A DNA stretch of 34,329 nt from UCB3 sp964415605 (GTDB lineage: Bacteria; Chloroflexota; Anaerolineae; Epilineales; Epilineaceae). Location: positions 1 through 34,329 of the forward strand of contig CAYQBA010000024.1 in NCBI GenBank assembly GCA_964415605.1, in the 5' to 3' direction. The notes under the pieces were generated by a model. The model saw only the letters and a list, made by a program, of their open reading frames with translations. It did no database searches and was not told the origin of the DNA. How positions within the stretch are numbered: position 1 is the first letter of the stretch; each line of letters starts with the position of its first letter. This document shows, piece by piece, positions 25,105 through 34,073 of this stretch. A program made the position numbers and the translations under genes.

Positions 25105-25198
25105 CCGCCGTCTTATCGGTTCCCTCTCGGGGCGAGCCTGCCCGGACCGAGCGCTGCCAGACGTCGCGCCCAAGGCATAGCCGCCGCGCTCCCGCCCG

Positions 25199-28100
25199 TC
25201 ACGGGCACCCCGTCAACCGCGCCGCGATCGCCGCATACACCGCCTCGAGGCCCGCCGCGTCCGGCGCCGCCACGAAGTACGCCGGCACGCTCGCCAGCGA
25301 CCGCAGCAGGTCGGCGTCGACGTCGTCGCCCAGGCCGATCGTGTGCACCTCCACCCCGGCCGCCCGGGCGCGATCGCCGGCGGCAAGCGCCGCCTCGACC
25401 GAGCTGTCCTGCCGACCGTCGGACAGCAGCACCACCACCGGGTGGGCGCCGGCACGGCCTTCCGCCGCCAGCACGTCGAGCGCCGCGCCCAGGCCCTGGT
25501 CGATCCGCGTGCCGGTGCCCGTCGCCACCCGCGCCAGCGCCGCGTCGAGCGCCGCCGCGTCGCCGGTCAAGCCCTGCAGCAGCGTCGCCGACTCGGCGAA
25601 CGTCACCAGCGCCGCGCGGTCCGGGCCCGGCGCCAGGCGCGCCACCGCCACAAACGCCCGCACCGCCTCGGTGGCCGCGGCCAGCTTCGGGCCCTCCATG
25701 CTGCTCGACGCGTCGAGCACCAGGACGATGTCCATCGCCAGGTGCTTTGGCCAGCACAGGCCCCGTGCCGCGAACGGCAGGTACACCGTCCCGGGCTCCT
25801 TGGTCGGGACCGGCGTAGGCATGGGCGTCGCCGTCGGCCCGACCGGCGTCGGCGGGTCCGTCGGCGTCGCGGTCGCCGTCGGCGACGGGGTGGGCGTCGG
25901 GCCGACCACCTCGACCTCCGGCACCGGGAACGTCACCCGGTGCGCCATTCCCCACCCATCGGCGAGATCGGCGAACGCCTGCACGTTCGTCGGCCAGCGG
26001 CCCGCCTGTTGCGGCCGGACCTGGAAGCTGACCGACAGCCGGTCCTCGAGCCCCATGACCGCGCGCTGCCAGGTGAGGCGCGGGGCGGCCCACGTCCCGC
26101 CGCCGGCGCCGCCCGGCACCAGCGCCATATTCGCCGGCAGCTCGTCGACCAGGTTGATGTCCCGGGCCAGCGCGTCCGGCAGGTGATAGGCCACCATCCG
26201 GCGATGGGCGTCCTCGAACCCGCTCACGACGTCCTCGTCCGACGAGGCCAGGTTGGAGGCCGACGGGCTCTGCATCGCCACGACGCGGATGCCGCGACCG
26301 CGGATCTCCGCGGCCACGTCGTCCGCCGACGGGTAGCCCGTGCAGTCGACCGGGCGGCGCTGGTTGTTGGGGTCGCAGTAGGCCGCGTTGAGCAGCACCA
26401 TCACCTGCCGCCGCGTCGCCGGCGTCTCGAAGAGCCCGCCCGCCGCCTCCATCGCGTCGCGCAGGCGCGGCTTGATCTCCTGGTTGGGCGGGTCCATGCG
26501 CGTCATGTTGCGCACGGCGTCGGTGTACGTCGCCAGATCGCTCGTCAGCGGCAGCTCGACCTTGTGGGTCTGGTAGTAGCTGACGATGCCGACCCGGTGC
26601 CGGTCGAACTTGAGGCGCCGCGCCAGGCCGAGCATCGCGTTGATGACCGCGCCGCTGCGATCGCGGCCCTGCTGGAGCTGGGCGAGGTACGGCACGACGA
26701 AGACGATGTCCGTCGGCTCCTCGTCGATCCCGCACTTGCCCGCGACTTCGAGCGTCACCGTCACCGCCTGCCCGAGCTGAATCCGGCCCGGCACGGCCGT
26801 CTTCGTGCCGGTGAAGCTGCACGCCCCGTCGTCCGGCACCGGGATCGCCGCCGGGTCGGTGGTGGCCTCGAACACGCTGATGAGGCTGGCCTGGGCGTCG
26901 GCGACGTACACCCGCCCTGCAGCGTCGACCACCAGGTCCGCGATGGCCGTCGGGTCCGAGAAGTCGACCGCGCGACCGTCGAGCCGGGCCGTCACCGTGC
27001 CGTCGTCGGCATAACGCTCGATGCTGCCGTACTCGCGCAGCGTGAACACCGAGCCGGCCGCGTCCGGCGGCCCGCCGGCCACGCTCCGCGAGTCGCCGGC
27101 GACCTTGACCGTCGCCGAAGGCGTGCCGTCGGCCTCGAGGACCTGGACGGTGTCCGCCAGGTCGTCGAGCAGGTAGACGCGCCCGTCGGGCCCCACCGCC
27201 AGGTCGATGTAGGGGTTGGTCAGGCCGTCGTCGGGCAGGTCCCACACCGGGTCGAGCTGCGTCCCGGCCTGGTCGTAGCGGTACATCACCATGTTGACGG
27301 TCCGCTGGGCGTCGACGTTGTCGGAGCGCATGACCAGGAGCTCGCGGCTGACCGGGTTGTAGGCCATGCTGAACACGCTGCGCTGCATCCGGCCGCTCGA
27401 GGCCAGCGGCTTGGTCCACACCGCCTCGATGATGCGCTCCTCGCCCTGCTGCGTGCGGACCGTGGCCGGCTTGAAGCGCCCGACACCGGTCTCGGCCGTG
27501 AACTGGTCGCCCGAGCGGCGGGTCTTGGTGTAGTTGGCGTAGATCTCGCCGGCCGTCTCGCTGCCGATGGCCAGGCCCACGCGGGTGACCTCGGCCTCGG
27601 TGCCCTGGTCGCTGCCGGACGTGTCGCGCGTCGTGGCGGCCAGGAGCGCCCCGTCGGCGCCGTAGAAGCGCAGGAAGGGTGAGCTGTCGCGGACGAAGAC
27701 CATGTCGTCGGCCGGCATCGTCAGCGCCACCGGGTTGAAGAGGCGGCTCTCGACCGTGTCGTTGTCGGCCGCGGTCCACACCGTGCGCACGGCCTTGAGC
27801 GCCTCGTCGTTGTAGCGGGCGATGACGGTCGACGTCTCGAGATCGGTCTTCTTCTCGCCGCAGGCGCCGGCGTTGGGGTCGTGGGTGGCCAAGGCGAAGT
27901 ACTGCGCGCCGGTGGGCCGCAAGCGCGGCAGCCGAACGGTGGCGCGGCAGATCGTGCCCTTGTTGGCGGTCGACGCGATGGCCGCCGTCACCTCCTTGCC
28001 CTCGACCAGGCACGCCTGCTCGCCCTGGCCGACGAACACGCGGTCCTCGCCGAGCGCGTTGACGCGCGGGGCGCGGCACGTCATGTCGGTCTTGTTGAAG

Positions 28101-28864
28101 CGCGCCTCGGTGAGGTTGTAGACCGTGCGGAGCTTGGCTGGCGGCGCGCCACCGGCGATGGCGTCGGCCGTGGCCAGGTCCCACAGCTGCACCCGCAGGC
28201 CGCCGAGGTCCGCCACCGCCAGGACCGTGCCGTCCTGGGTGATGTCGACATCGCTGAAGTTCGCGAACTGCCCGTCGTCGGTCCCGCGCGCCCCGAACCG
28301 GAACACCTCGGCGCCGGTGGCGGCGTCGAGCGCGCGCACGGCGCTCGCCTCGCGGTCCAGCACGTACACGCGCCCGCCGAAGGCCGTTATGCTCTGCACG
28401 GGCAGGCCAGACCAGTGGGCCACGTAGGCGCCGCCGAGATCGTAGGCCACGATGCGGTCGACGGCCGGGTCGACCACGAACACCCGGTTCGCCGGCTCGC
28501 CGGCCGCGGCCGGCCCGACGGCGATGGCGCCGACCTGCCCGAGCTGGGCGGGGAAGCCGCCCGCCGTTCCGAACGGCGTGGTGAACGCGCCGCTGGGCAG
28601 GAGGCGGTGCACGCCGCCGATGCCGCGATCCGCCACCAGGACCATGCCGTCGGGCGCGATGTCGAGGTCGACGGGGCTCTGGAACAGCCCGGCGGCGGCG
28701 GCCTCGCGCTGCGGCCACTGGTCGACCATGCGGTAGGCGGTGATCGACGGCGCCTCCTGCGCGCGGGCGGGGGCGTGGCCGCGCGCCGCGGCAACGGCCG
28801 CGAGGCAGGCGACGGCCGCGAACAGGGCGGTGAGCGTACGACGACGGGCGATGGGGAGCGGCAT
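25199..28864 (-). CDS. Secreted beta-propeller protein with two von Willebrand A domains
   Basis: A 1,221-aa exported protein. A signal peptide covers 1-36 (MPLPIARRRTLTALF, hydrophobic core, cleavage after APARAQ). About 45-690 is an NHL-type propeller with repeats like SPVDLDIAPDGMVLVADRG and VVDAAGRVYVADAQ. Residues 715-900 resemble a vWA domain, but the metal site is gone: VFVVPYLAQLQ replaces the D-x-S-x-S. A Pro/Thr stalk (about 987-1024, PTPTPSPTATATPTDPPTP) is followed by YLPFAARG and a second vWA with an intact MIDAS, DIVLVLDASSSM (D1051), plus the later TGTGTR and VVVLLSDGRQD. It would sit outside the cell as an adhesion or scaffold protein. ATG 28864 is chosen since AAAGGA lies about 10 bases upstream and the signal peptide starts there; the frame is open to 30085 without protein-like sequence. 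Confidence 0.85.
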   Translation of the reverse strand: MPLPIARRRTLTALFAAVACLAAVAAARGHAPARAQEAPSITAYRMVDQWPQREAAAAGLFQSPVDLDIAPDGMVLVADRGIGGVHRLLPSGAFTTPFGTAGGFPAQLGQVGAIAVGPAAAGEPANRVFVVDPAVDRIVAYDLGGAYVAHWSGLPVQSITAFGGRVYVLDREASAVRALDAATGAEVFRFGARGTDDGQFANFSDVDITQDGTVLAVADLGGLRVQLWDLATADAIAGGAPPAKLRTVYNLTEARFNKTDMTCRAPRVNALGEDRVFVGQGEQACLVEGKEVTAAIASTANKGTICRATVRLPRLRPTGAQYFALATHDPNAGACGEKKTDLETSTVIARYNDEALKAVRTVWTAADNDTVESRLFNPVALTMPADDMVFVRDSSPFLRFYGADGALLAATTRDTSGSDQGTEAEVTRVGLAIGSETAGEIYANYTKTRRSGDQFTAETGVGRFKPATVRTQQGEERIIEAVWTKPLASSGRMQRSVFSMAYNPVSRELLVMRSDNVDAQRTVNMVMYRYDQAGTQLDPVWDLPDDGLTNPYIDLAVGPDGRVYLLDDLADTVQVLEADGTPSATVKVAGDSRSVAGGPPDAAGSVFTLREYGSIERYADDGTVTARLDGRAVDFSDPTAIADLVVDAAGRVYVADAQASLISVFEATTDPAAIPVPDDGACSFTGTKTAVPGRIQLGQAVTVTLEVAGKCGIDEEPTDIVFVVPYLAQLQQGRDRSGAVINAMLGLARRLKFDRHRVGIVSYYQTHKVELPLTSDLATYTDAVRNMTRMDPPNQEIKPRLRDAMEAAGGLFETPATRRQVMVLLNAAYCDPNNQRRPVDCTGYPSADDVAAEIRGRGIRVVAMQSPSASNLASSDEDVVSGFEDAHRRMVAYHLPDALARDINLVDELPANMALVPGGAGGGTWAAPRLTWQRAVMGLEDRLSVSFQVRPQQAGRWPTNVQAFADLADGWGMAHRVTFPVPEVEVVGPTPTPSPTATATPTDPPTPVGPTATPMPTPVPTKEPGTVYLPFAARGLCWPKHLAMDIVLVLDASSSMEGPKLAAATEAVRAFVAVARLAPGPDRAALVTFAESATLLQGLTGDAAALDAALARVATGTGTRIDQGLGAALDVLAAEGRAGAHPVVVLLSDGRQDSSVEAALAAGDRARAAGVEVHTIGLGDDVDADLLRSLASVPAYFVAAPDAAGLEAVYAAIAARLTGCP

Positions 28865-28943
28865 GGCGTGGGGTCCTTTCCGGGGCATGGGCATCGGCAC
28901 GGTCGGGCGGATCGGCGTCGGGCGGCGGCATCCGATCTCACCG

Positions 28944-28949
28944 ATTAAA
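28944..28949 (-). promoter_or_regulatory. Candidate -10 (TTTAAT) of the propeller-vWA gene
   Basis: TTTAAT on the minus strand, 5 of 6 consensus bases, in an otherwise very GC-rich 285-bp divergent gap. It would give a leader of about 73 nt. No good -35 is visible. Confidence 0.35.
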
Positions 28950-29149
28950 CGCGCGAGGCAAGCACTGGGATAGGACCGCGGGGGTGGAATCCCGCAGCCG
29001 GCGCCGGCCGGGAGGCCCGACTCGCTTGGCGCGGGGGATGGCCGGCGGTGGCCCGGAGGATGGCCGCTCGGCGGGGCGTGTGGCATCATGGCAGCCTCGA
29101 CCGGGCGCGGCGATCGCCGCCGGCGCCGACCCCCGAGGAGGCCAGTCTG

Positions 29150-29728
29150 ATGGACCCCGATGCATCGATCGACGAGGCGGGACGCGATCTGCTGCCGCCT
29201 GGTGCCGATGGGCCGCCGCCCGATTTCGCGCCGCCGCCCGACTTGATGACGGCCTTCCTCGAGCTCGTCGGCGCGCCCGTCCCGCCGTTTGCCCTGCGGA
29301 CCGTCGATGGGCAGACCCTGTCGGATGGCGCGCTGCGGGGCCGGGTGGTGCTGCTCGACTTCTGGGCGTCGTGGTGCGAGCCGTGCCACCTGGCGTCGCC
29401 GGTCATGCAGGCGCTGCACGAACGCCACGCCGAACGTGGGCTGGCGGTGGTCGGCGTGCACTGCATGGACTTCGACGCCGACGGGGAGCCCATCGACGCC
29501 CCCGACGCCGCCCGCGCGTACGCGGCCGACCACGGCTACACGTTCACGTTCGCGTACGGCGGCGACGCGGCGTGCGAGGCGTGCCACGTCCGCAGCATCC
29601 CGGCGTTCATCGTCGTCGACCGCGCGGGCGTGGTCCGCCATGCCGACTTCGGGTTGTTCGAAGAGCTCGAGGACGAGCTGGAGGCGGCGATCGCGCCGCT
29701 GGTGGCGGAGGCGGCCGGCGGCGGGTGA
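29150..29728 (+). CDS. Thioredoxin-fold protein (TlpA/ResA-like) with a second CxxC
   Basis: A 192-aa thiol-disulfide protein. The active site is WCEPC (C76, C79) in VLLDFWASWCEPCHLASPVM, and the cis-proline is P151 in SIPAFIVVDRAG; helices and strands between fit a TlpA/ResA-type fold. No signal peptide or membrane helix is seen: the first 40 residues are acidic and Pro-rich, so the protein is probably cytoplasmic, unlike most ResA/TlpA proteins. A second pair, CEAC (C142, C145), lies just before the cis-Pro loop, near where it could talk to the active site. ATG 29150 is chosen because GAGGAG (29135-29140) stands 9 bases before it; the frame reaches 29048 without protein character. Confidence 0.85.
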   Translation: MDPDASIDEAGRDLLPPGADGPPPDFAPPPDLMTAFLELVGAPVPPFALRTVDGQTLSDGALRGRVVLLDFWASWCEPCHLASPVMQALHERHAERGLAVVGVHCMDFDADGEPIDAPDAARAYAADHGYTFTFAYGGDAACEACHVRSIPAFIVVDRAGVVRHADFGLFEELEDELEAAIAPLVAEAAGGG

Positions 29729-29744
29729 GGATGCGGCGGGGGTG

Positions 29745-29772
29745 CGCGGGGCCGGCCGTGGCCGACCCCGCG
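29745..29772 (+). terminator. Hairpin after the thioredoxin-like gene
   Basis: CGCGGGG (29745-29751) pairs with CCCCGCG (29766-29772); after one mismatch CGGC and GCCG close a CGTG loop. It lies 16 bp after the TGA of the thioredoxin-like gene. Confidence 0.5.
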
Positions 29773-29780
29773 TGCGCAAG

Positions 29781-29827
29781 GGGGGCCCTCCAAAGGAACC
29801 CACGGCCCCCACTGGGTTACAAGTGGG
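29781..29827 (+). promoter_or_regulatory. Two overlapping, mutually exclusive hairpins in the leader of the repeat protein gene
   Basis: GGGGGCC (29781-29787) can pair with GGCCCCC (29804-29810); CCCACT (29808-29813) can pair with AGTGGG (29822-29827). The two share 29808-29810, so only one can form fully. That is an attenuator-like layout, but I recognise no riboswitch class and it may be chance. Confidence 0.3.
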
Positions 29828-29901
29828 ACGACACCGCCAGCCTGGGCGTCGCGGCTCGAAGGTCGTGCCGCCGCGGGTTTCACGAAACGAGGTGCTTCCC
29901 C

Positions 29902-32900
29902 GTGCCCCCGCTGCATGACCGTTCCGTCGCCCGAACCGTACCGGTCGCTCCTGGCCAGGGCCCCGCCGTCCGATCGACCGTCCAGCCACGCCGCGGGCAT
30001 CGTGCCCCCCGCGCGGCTGCGCTCGCGCCGGCTGCTCTCGCTCTGGCTGCGACGGGGCTGGCCGGAGCCCTTGCCGTCTCCCCACCCGCTGCGGCTCAGC
30101 CGCAGCCCGCCCGCCTGCACGTCACGATTGAGACCAACATCGTTACCCTCCTCGGCACCGGCCCCGCCCCCGGGGAGATCGAGGTTGTCCGCGCCGGCAC
30201 CATCGCCGCGACGGGGATCCCGCGGTCAACCCGGCCGGGCGAGATCGACTACGCCATCGGGCTCTGGCGCGCGGAGCCGGCGCGCGTGGAGCCCGGCGAT
30301 GTCGTGCGCGTGGTGGCAACAGCCCCGCGCGTCGAGGCGACGGTACCCTTCTTGCGCGCGGACTTCGACGAAGCCGGTGGCCGGATCGTCGGAGTCGGTC
30401 CGGCCGGATCCGTGATGCGCGTGATGGCCACCTATCACATCGCGCCGGGCGGCGCCGGCCCGACCCGCCAAATCGATGCGCGTGCCGTTGCCGCACCGGG
30501 AGACGGCCACTTCGCCGTTGACCTGCCCGGGGCCGCGCTTCAGTCCGGCGATTCCGGCGACATCACGTGGCAGGATGAAGCCGGCCACGTATTTGCCGCG
30601 CCCATCGCGGTGTTCGACGGTCGCGTCACGATCGGCCAGCCGCGGTTCACGTTCCGGGCGGCGCCTGGCCTGACGGCCGTCGTGGCGCACGCGACCGCCG
30701 GCGGTGGAGTGTCGCTGCAAAGGGCGTTGCGCACCGGCGCATCGCTTGAACCGGCGCGGCGCGACGAGACCGAAGTCCATCTGGCCGCACCCATCGCCGC
30801 CGGTGACACGATCACCGTGACCCTCGATCATGCTGCGCTTGGCACCAAGGCGGTCCACGCCGTCGGTATCCCTGGCCTCGACCTCGAGATCATTCCGCAG
30901 ACCGATGGCGTGATTGGCCGCGCTCCTCCGAGCTCGCTCGCGACCGTGACGGTTCGCGGTCCCGGCGGCGCCGAGCACGCCCGCTCCGTCGTCGCTGGAT
31001 CCGACGGCCGGGTCGAGGTCGACTTCGCGGGCGTGGCTGATCTCGACCGTGGCTGGCGTGCTGAGATCGCCGTCGGTGCCGGCCGGGGTTGGACGGCCCG
31101 GGCCGAGGCGCTGGCCGGGCTGGTGCACGTCGAGACGGACGTTGCGCGGGTGTGGGGTGATGTGGCGGCCGGCAGCACCGTGAGCATCATCGCCTACGAT
31201 GCGGCGGGGCGCGAGGTTCGGCGCTGGGATACCGCGGCAAGCGCTGGCAGCCGCTTCGGCGTAGACCTCTATACGCGCGGCGGAAAGATCGATGCCGAGG
31301 TGCTCGCGCTCACGGCTGGAATGACGCTCGGCGTCGACCTCGATCGCAGTGGCGACCCCCTCCTCCTGCCCATCCCGGTCCTGACAGCCCTTCCCGACGT
31401 CGATCGCGAGGGAATCACGGGCGCGGCGCCGCCTGGCTACGGCGTGACCGCCGAGGTGATGGAGGGCACCCAAGTGGTGGCCCGCTCCGGCGATGTGCGA
31501 ACCGGGGCAGATGGCCGTTACGCGATCTCACTGGCTGGCGCATACGACATCGAGCCTGGCGCTTTCGGCCGGTTGATCTTCCGGCGGCCCGACGGCCACG
31601 AGCTGAGCCTGACGTGGGCCGCCGTCGACACGCGGCTGGATCTCGACACTGGAGCACTGTGGGTCAACGCCCCGACGAGCCGGACCGGTGTCGCCCGCCT
31701 CCTCGCCCCCGGAGGCGCCCAACGCGCGACCGTCGAGCTGGCCACGCGGCGCGAGACGGGATCCAGACGCCGTGTCAGCGCAGTCGAGACCTTCCGCGAC
31801 CGGCTGGGCCGGGTGGTTGTGCCCGTGCCTGGCGACACGGTGGATGGGCGGATCGGCGATGTCGACTTCGGCTTTCGGGTGCCGCGGCTGGACGGTGCCG
31901 CCCATGTTGACGCCGACCGCGTCGCCGGCAGCACCGACGCGCCACCGGGCACCGCGCTCCGGCTGGAGGCAAGCAGCTTGGCCGGTGAGGTGGGGGCGGT
32001 CCACGCCGGGATCGTCCAGGTTGGCGGATCGTTCGCATTCGACCTGGCCCATCCGCCGGTCGGCCAGCCGGCGCTCGACTTGCGCTACAACGCACGGGTC
32101 ACGCTGCGGCTCGATCAGCGGTCCGAACGCTTCTCGCGACGGGTGGCGGTGCCCGGGCTGGTGCTGGATCTCGGCGGTGCGCGCTTGACCGGCACGCTTG
32201 CCCCGGATCAGCCGGCGACGGTGCGTTGGAGCCGTGCGGGTCGGAGGCTTGGCACCGCCGGCACGACGGCGGACGCCGTGGGCGCTTTCAGCGCCGACTT
32301 GCGGGATGCCGACGGCCGCCGCTTCGACCTCCAATCTGGCGACACGATCGCGATTTTGACCTCGAGCGCGGTACCTCAGACCGGAATCACGCTGACCGTC
32401 CCGACGTTGGATCTCGCGTTCGATCGATCCGCCAACGCCGTGCGCGGACGGGTCAGCCGCACGCCCGGCGACCGATTTCAGATGGAAACCCGGCGCCTCC
32501 AGGTCATTCCCGCCGTGCTGCCTGACGGTCGTTGGGACGACAAGCTGGATTGGCTCGACGCCGAGCGTTTCGCCGTCGACTTCGACGACCACCCGGTCCG
32601 GCAGCCGCTGACGGGCGAGACTCAAGTCTTCACCGCCGTCACCGGCGCCGTGGCGGAGACCACGCTCGACTTGCCGGATGGCCAGCGTGTGGTGCGCGCG
32701 CGGGTCCTCCCGCTGTTGCACTTGCTTCACGGCGGCGACGGGGTGTGCGGGCAGGCCGATCCCGATGCGTCGGTCGACTTGAGGCTGGTCGACGCGTCGG
32801 GGCGGCAAGTGGCCGCGTTGCGGGCCGCTGCCGCCCCCGACGGACGGTTCCAGGCACGATGGCGTGAATCGAGCGGGGGCACGGTGCGAATGCGCGAAGG

Positions 32901-33825
32901 CCAGCGTGTTGAGGGTGAGATCGACCCCGAGGCGGTGTCGTTTACGCTGCCTCCGATGACCGCCACCTTCGACTGGCCCACATTCCGCCTGCACTTGCGC
33001 GGACTGCCCGATCACGCGTATCGCGTGCAGTACCCCGCCTTGTGGGATTGCTGGGGCGAGGCCACTGCGGCGCTCCAGCGCCTGGACCGCCTGTACGTCA
33101 CGACGAGCGAACATGAAACGGATGCCGCAGGCGCGCTGGTCCACGACGTCGCGCGGCTCTTCGAGGAGGGCGCGACGCCCGCGCAGGGCATCCAGGTCGA
33201 CACCCTGCTCCCCAGCCTCCATCGGGTCTTCACGATGGTTCATGTTCTGCAGGCCGAGCTGCACCTCGGGACCGCTGTCATCCGCGGACGAACCTCACCC
33301 GATCATGCGGTCACCATGCACGCCGCGCGCGCCGGAACGCCTTATGGCCTCACGTCGACGCTGGCCGATGGCGAGGGGTGGTTCACCGCGCGCCTTGCGG
33401 CGGTACAACCCGGAGGCGTGTCGGCGATCGGGGCCGGAGATGAGATCATGCTCGAGACAGACGGCGACGCGGCCCGCCTTGTCGTACCGGTGCTCGACTT
33501 CGACTTCAGCAACGCGACGGGCGTCTCCGGAGTCGCTGCGCCGGAGACCGTGGTGGCGCTGCGGCTGCGGCTCGCGGATGGTCGGGCGTTCGCGACTGAG
33601 GTCAAGAGCGACGCGCGGGGCCGCTTTGCATTCACCCCGGCGGACTTGCCGCTCGGCGAGCCGTGGTCGTTGAGCGACGTCCAGGGTGTGCGCGCCGAGC
33701 ACGTCTTTGCCCGCCATCATCGCGCGGTTCGTGATACCGACGATGGCGGGATTCATGGTCCGCCGCCGGGCCGCGACGCCGCGCTGTATCTGCCCTGGGC
33801 GGCGTCCGGGCCGGCGGCGCGTTGA
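29902..33825 (+). CDS. Secreted protein of tandem beta-sandwich-like repeats with YLPWAAS tail
   Basis: A 1,307-aa exported protein. No Met is in frame near the beginning; GTG 29902 with GAGG (29889-29892) 9 bases upstream is the best start. Residues 1-73 are a long signal region with a basic stretch (RRGHRAPR) and a hydrophobic core ending at PPAAA. The rest is about a dozen units of 85-95 residues, each beginning with a strand like LDLEI, LVHVET, LDLDTG, LVLDLGG, LDLAFD or LHLGT, then V-x-G-x-(A/V)-x-P-x-x-x-V, later a D-G-x-F/Y turn and G-D-x-I. This is the pattern of Ig-like or carboxypeptidase-regulatory-like beta-sandwich arrays used as stalks or adhesins. The C-terminus ends with ALYLPWAAS. 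Specific function unknown. The unit around 1000-1150 is longer and contains an aromatic insert (YPALWDCWGEA). Confidence 0.75.
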   Translation: MPPLHDRSVARTVPVAPGQGPAVRSTVQPRRGHRAPRAAALAPAALALAATGLAGALAVSPPAAAQPQPARLHVTIETNIVTLLGTGPAPGEIEVVRAGTIAATGIPRSTRPGEIDYAIGLWRAEPARVEPGDVVRVVATAPRVEATVPFLRADFDEAGGRIVGVGPAGSVMRVMATYHIAPGGAGPTRQIDARAVAAPGDGHFAVDLPGAALQSGDSGDITWQDEAGHVFAAPIAVFDGRVTIGQPRFTFRAAPGLTAVVAHATAGGGVSLQRALRTGASLEPARRDETEVHLAAPIAAGDTITVTLDHAALGTKAVHAVGIPGLDLEIIPQTDGVIGRAPPSSLATVTVRGPGGAEHARSVVAGSDGRVEVDFAGVADLDRGWRAEIAVGAGRGWTARAEALAGLVHVETDVARVWGDVAAGSTVSIIAYDAAGREVRRWDTAASAGSRFGVDLYTRGGKIDAEVLALTAGMTLGVDLDRSGDPLLLPIPVLTALPDVDREGITGAAPPGYGVTAEVMEGTQVVARSGDVRTGADGRYAISLAGAYDIEPGAFGRLIFRRPDGHELSLTWAAVDTRLDLDTGALWVNAPTSRTGVARLLAPGGAQRATVELATRRETGSRRRVSAVETFRDRLGRVVVPVPGDTVDGRIGDVDFGFRVPRLDGAAHVDADRVAGSTDAPPGTALRLEASSLAGEVGAVHAGIVQVGGSFAFDLAHPPVGQPALDLRYNARVTLRLDQRSERFSRRVAVPGLVLDLGGARLTGTLAPDQPATVRWSRAGRRLGTAGTTADAVGAFSADLRDADGRRFDLQSGDTIAILTSSAVPQTGITLTVPTLDLAFDRSANAVRGRVSRTPGDRFQMETRRLQVIPAVLPDGRWDDKLDWLDAERFAVDFDDHPVRQPLTGETQVFTAVTGAVAETTLDLPDGQRVVRARVLPLLHLLHGGDGVCGQADPDASVDLRLVDASGRQVAALRAAAAPDGRFQARWRESSGGTVRMREGQRVEGEIDPEAVSFTLPPMTATFDWPTFRLHLRGLPDHAYRVQYPALWDCWGEATAALQRLDRLYVTTSEHETDAAGALVHDVARLFEEGATPAQGIQVDTLLPSLHRVFTMVHVLQAELHLGTAVIRGRTSPDHAVTMHAARAGTPYGLTSTLADGEGWFTARLAAVQPGGVSAIGAGDEIMLETDGDAARLVVPVLDFDFSNATGVSGVAAPETVVALRLRLADGRAFATEVKSDARGRFAFTPADLPLGEPWSLSDVQGVRAEHVFARHHRAVRDTDDGGIHGPPPGRDAALYLPWAASGPAAR

Positions 33826-33937
33826 GGCGCTGACCGACGCCGCCGCCGCGCAACGGTAAGAAATCACCTCGGCGTCCATCTCTCCATGTGCAGCCGCACG
33901 ACAGCGCACCCGATCCTGGCGAGCCGCACGGGTAAAC

Positions 33938-33966
33938 GCCGGTGCCCCGTGAATCGGGGCACCGGC
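33938..33966 (+). terminator. Perfect 12-bp hairpin downstream of the repeat protein gene
   Basis: GCCGGTGCCCCG (33938-33949) pairs with CGGGGCACCGGC (33955-33966) around the loop TGAAT, 113 bp after the stop at 33825 and 108 bp before the msrP start. No T-tract follows. Confidence 0.6.
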
Positions 33967-34073
33967 GGCCCAGACCCTGCGAGCTCAGGAACACGCCGGC
34001 CCGGTCGATCGTGCGGCCGGCAGCCCGTGGCGGGGCTCTCCCCTCACTTTCGACACGACCGTGGAGATCGTCA

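Noticed and set aside
29141..29728. Multihaem cytochrome reading of CEPCH and CEACH
   Set aside because: The WCxxC is a thioredoxin active site in the right fold, and there is no export signal needed for haem attachment.
28865..30085. N-terminal extension of the propeller-vWA protein by about 400 residues
   Set aside because: It is antisense to the thioredoxin-like gene, and a clear signal peptide with ribosome-binding site starts at 28864.
33884..33949. A 21-codon open frame upstream of msrP
   Set aside because: No ribosome-binding site and no protein character; its end runs into the terminator hairpin.
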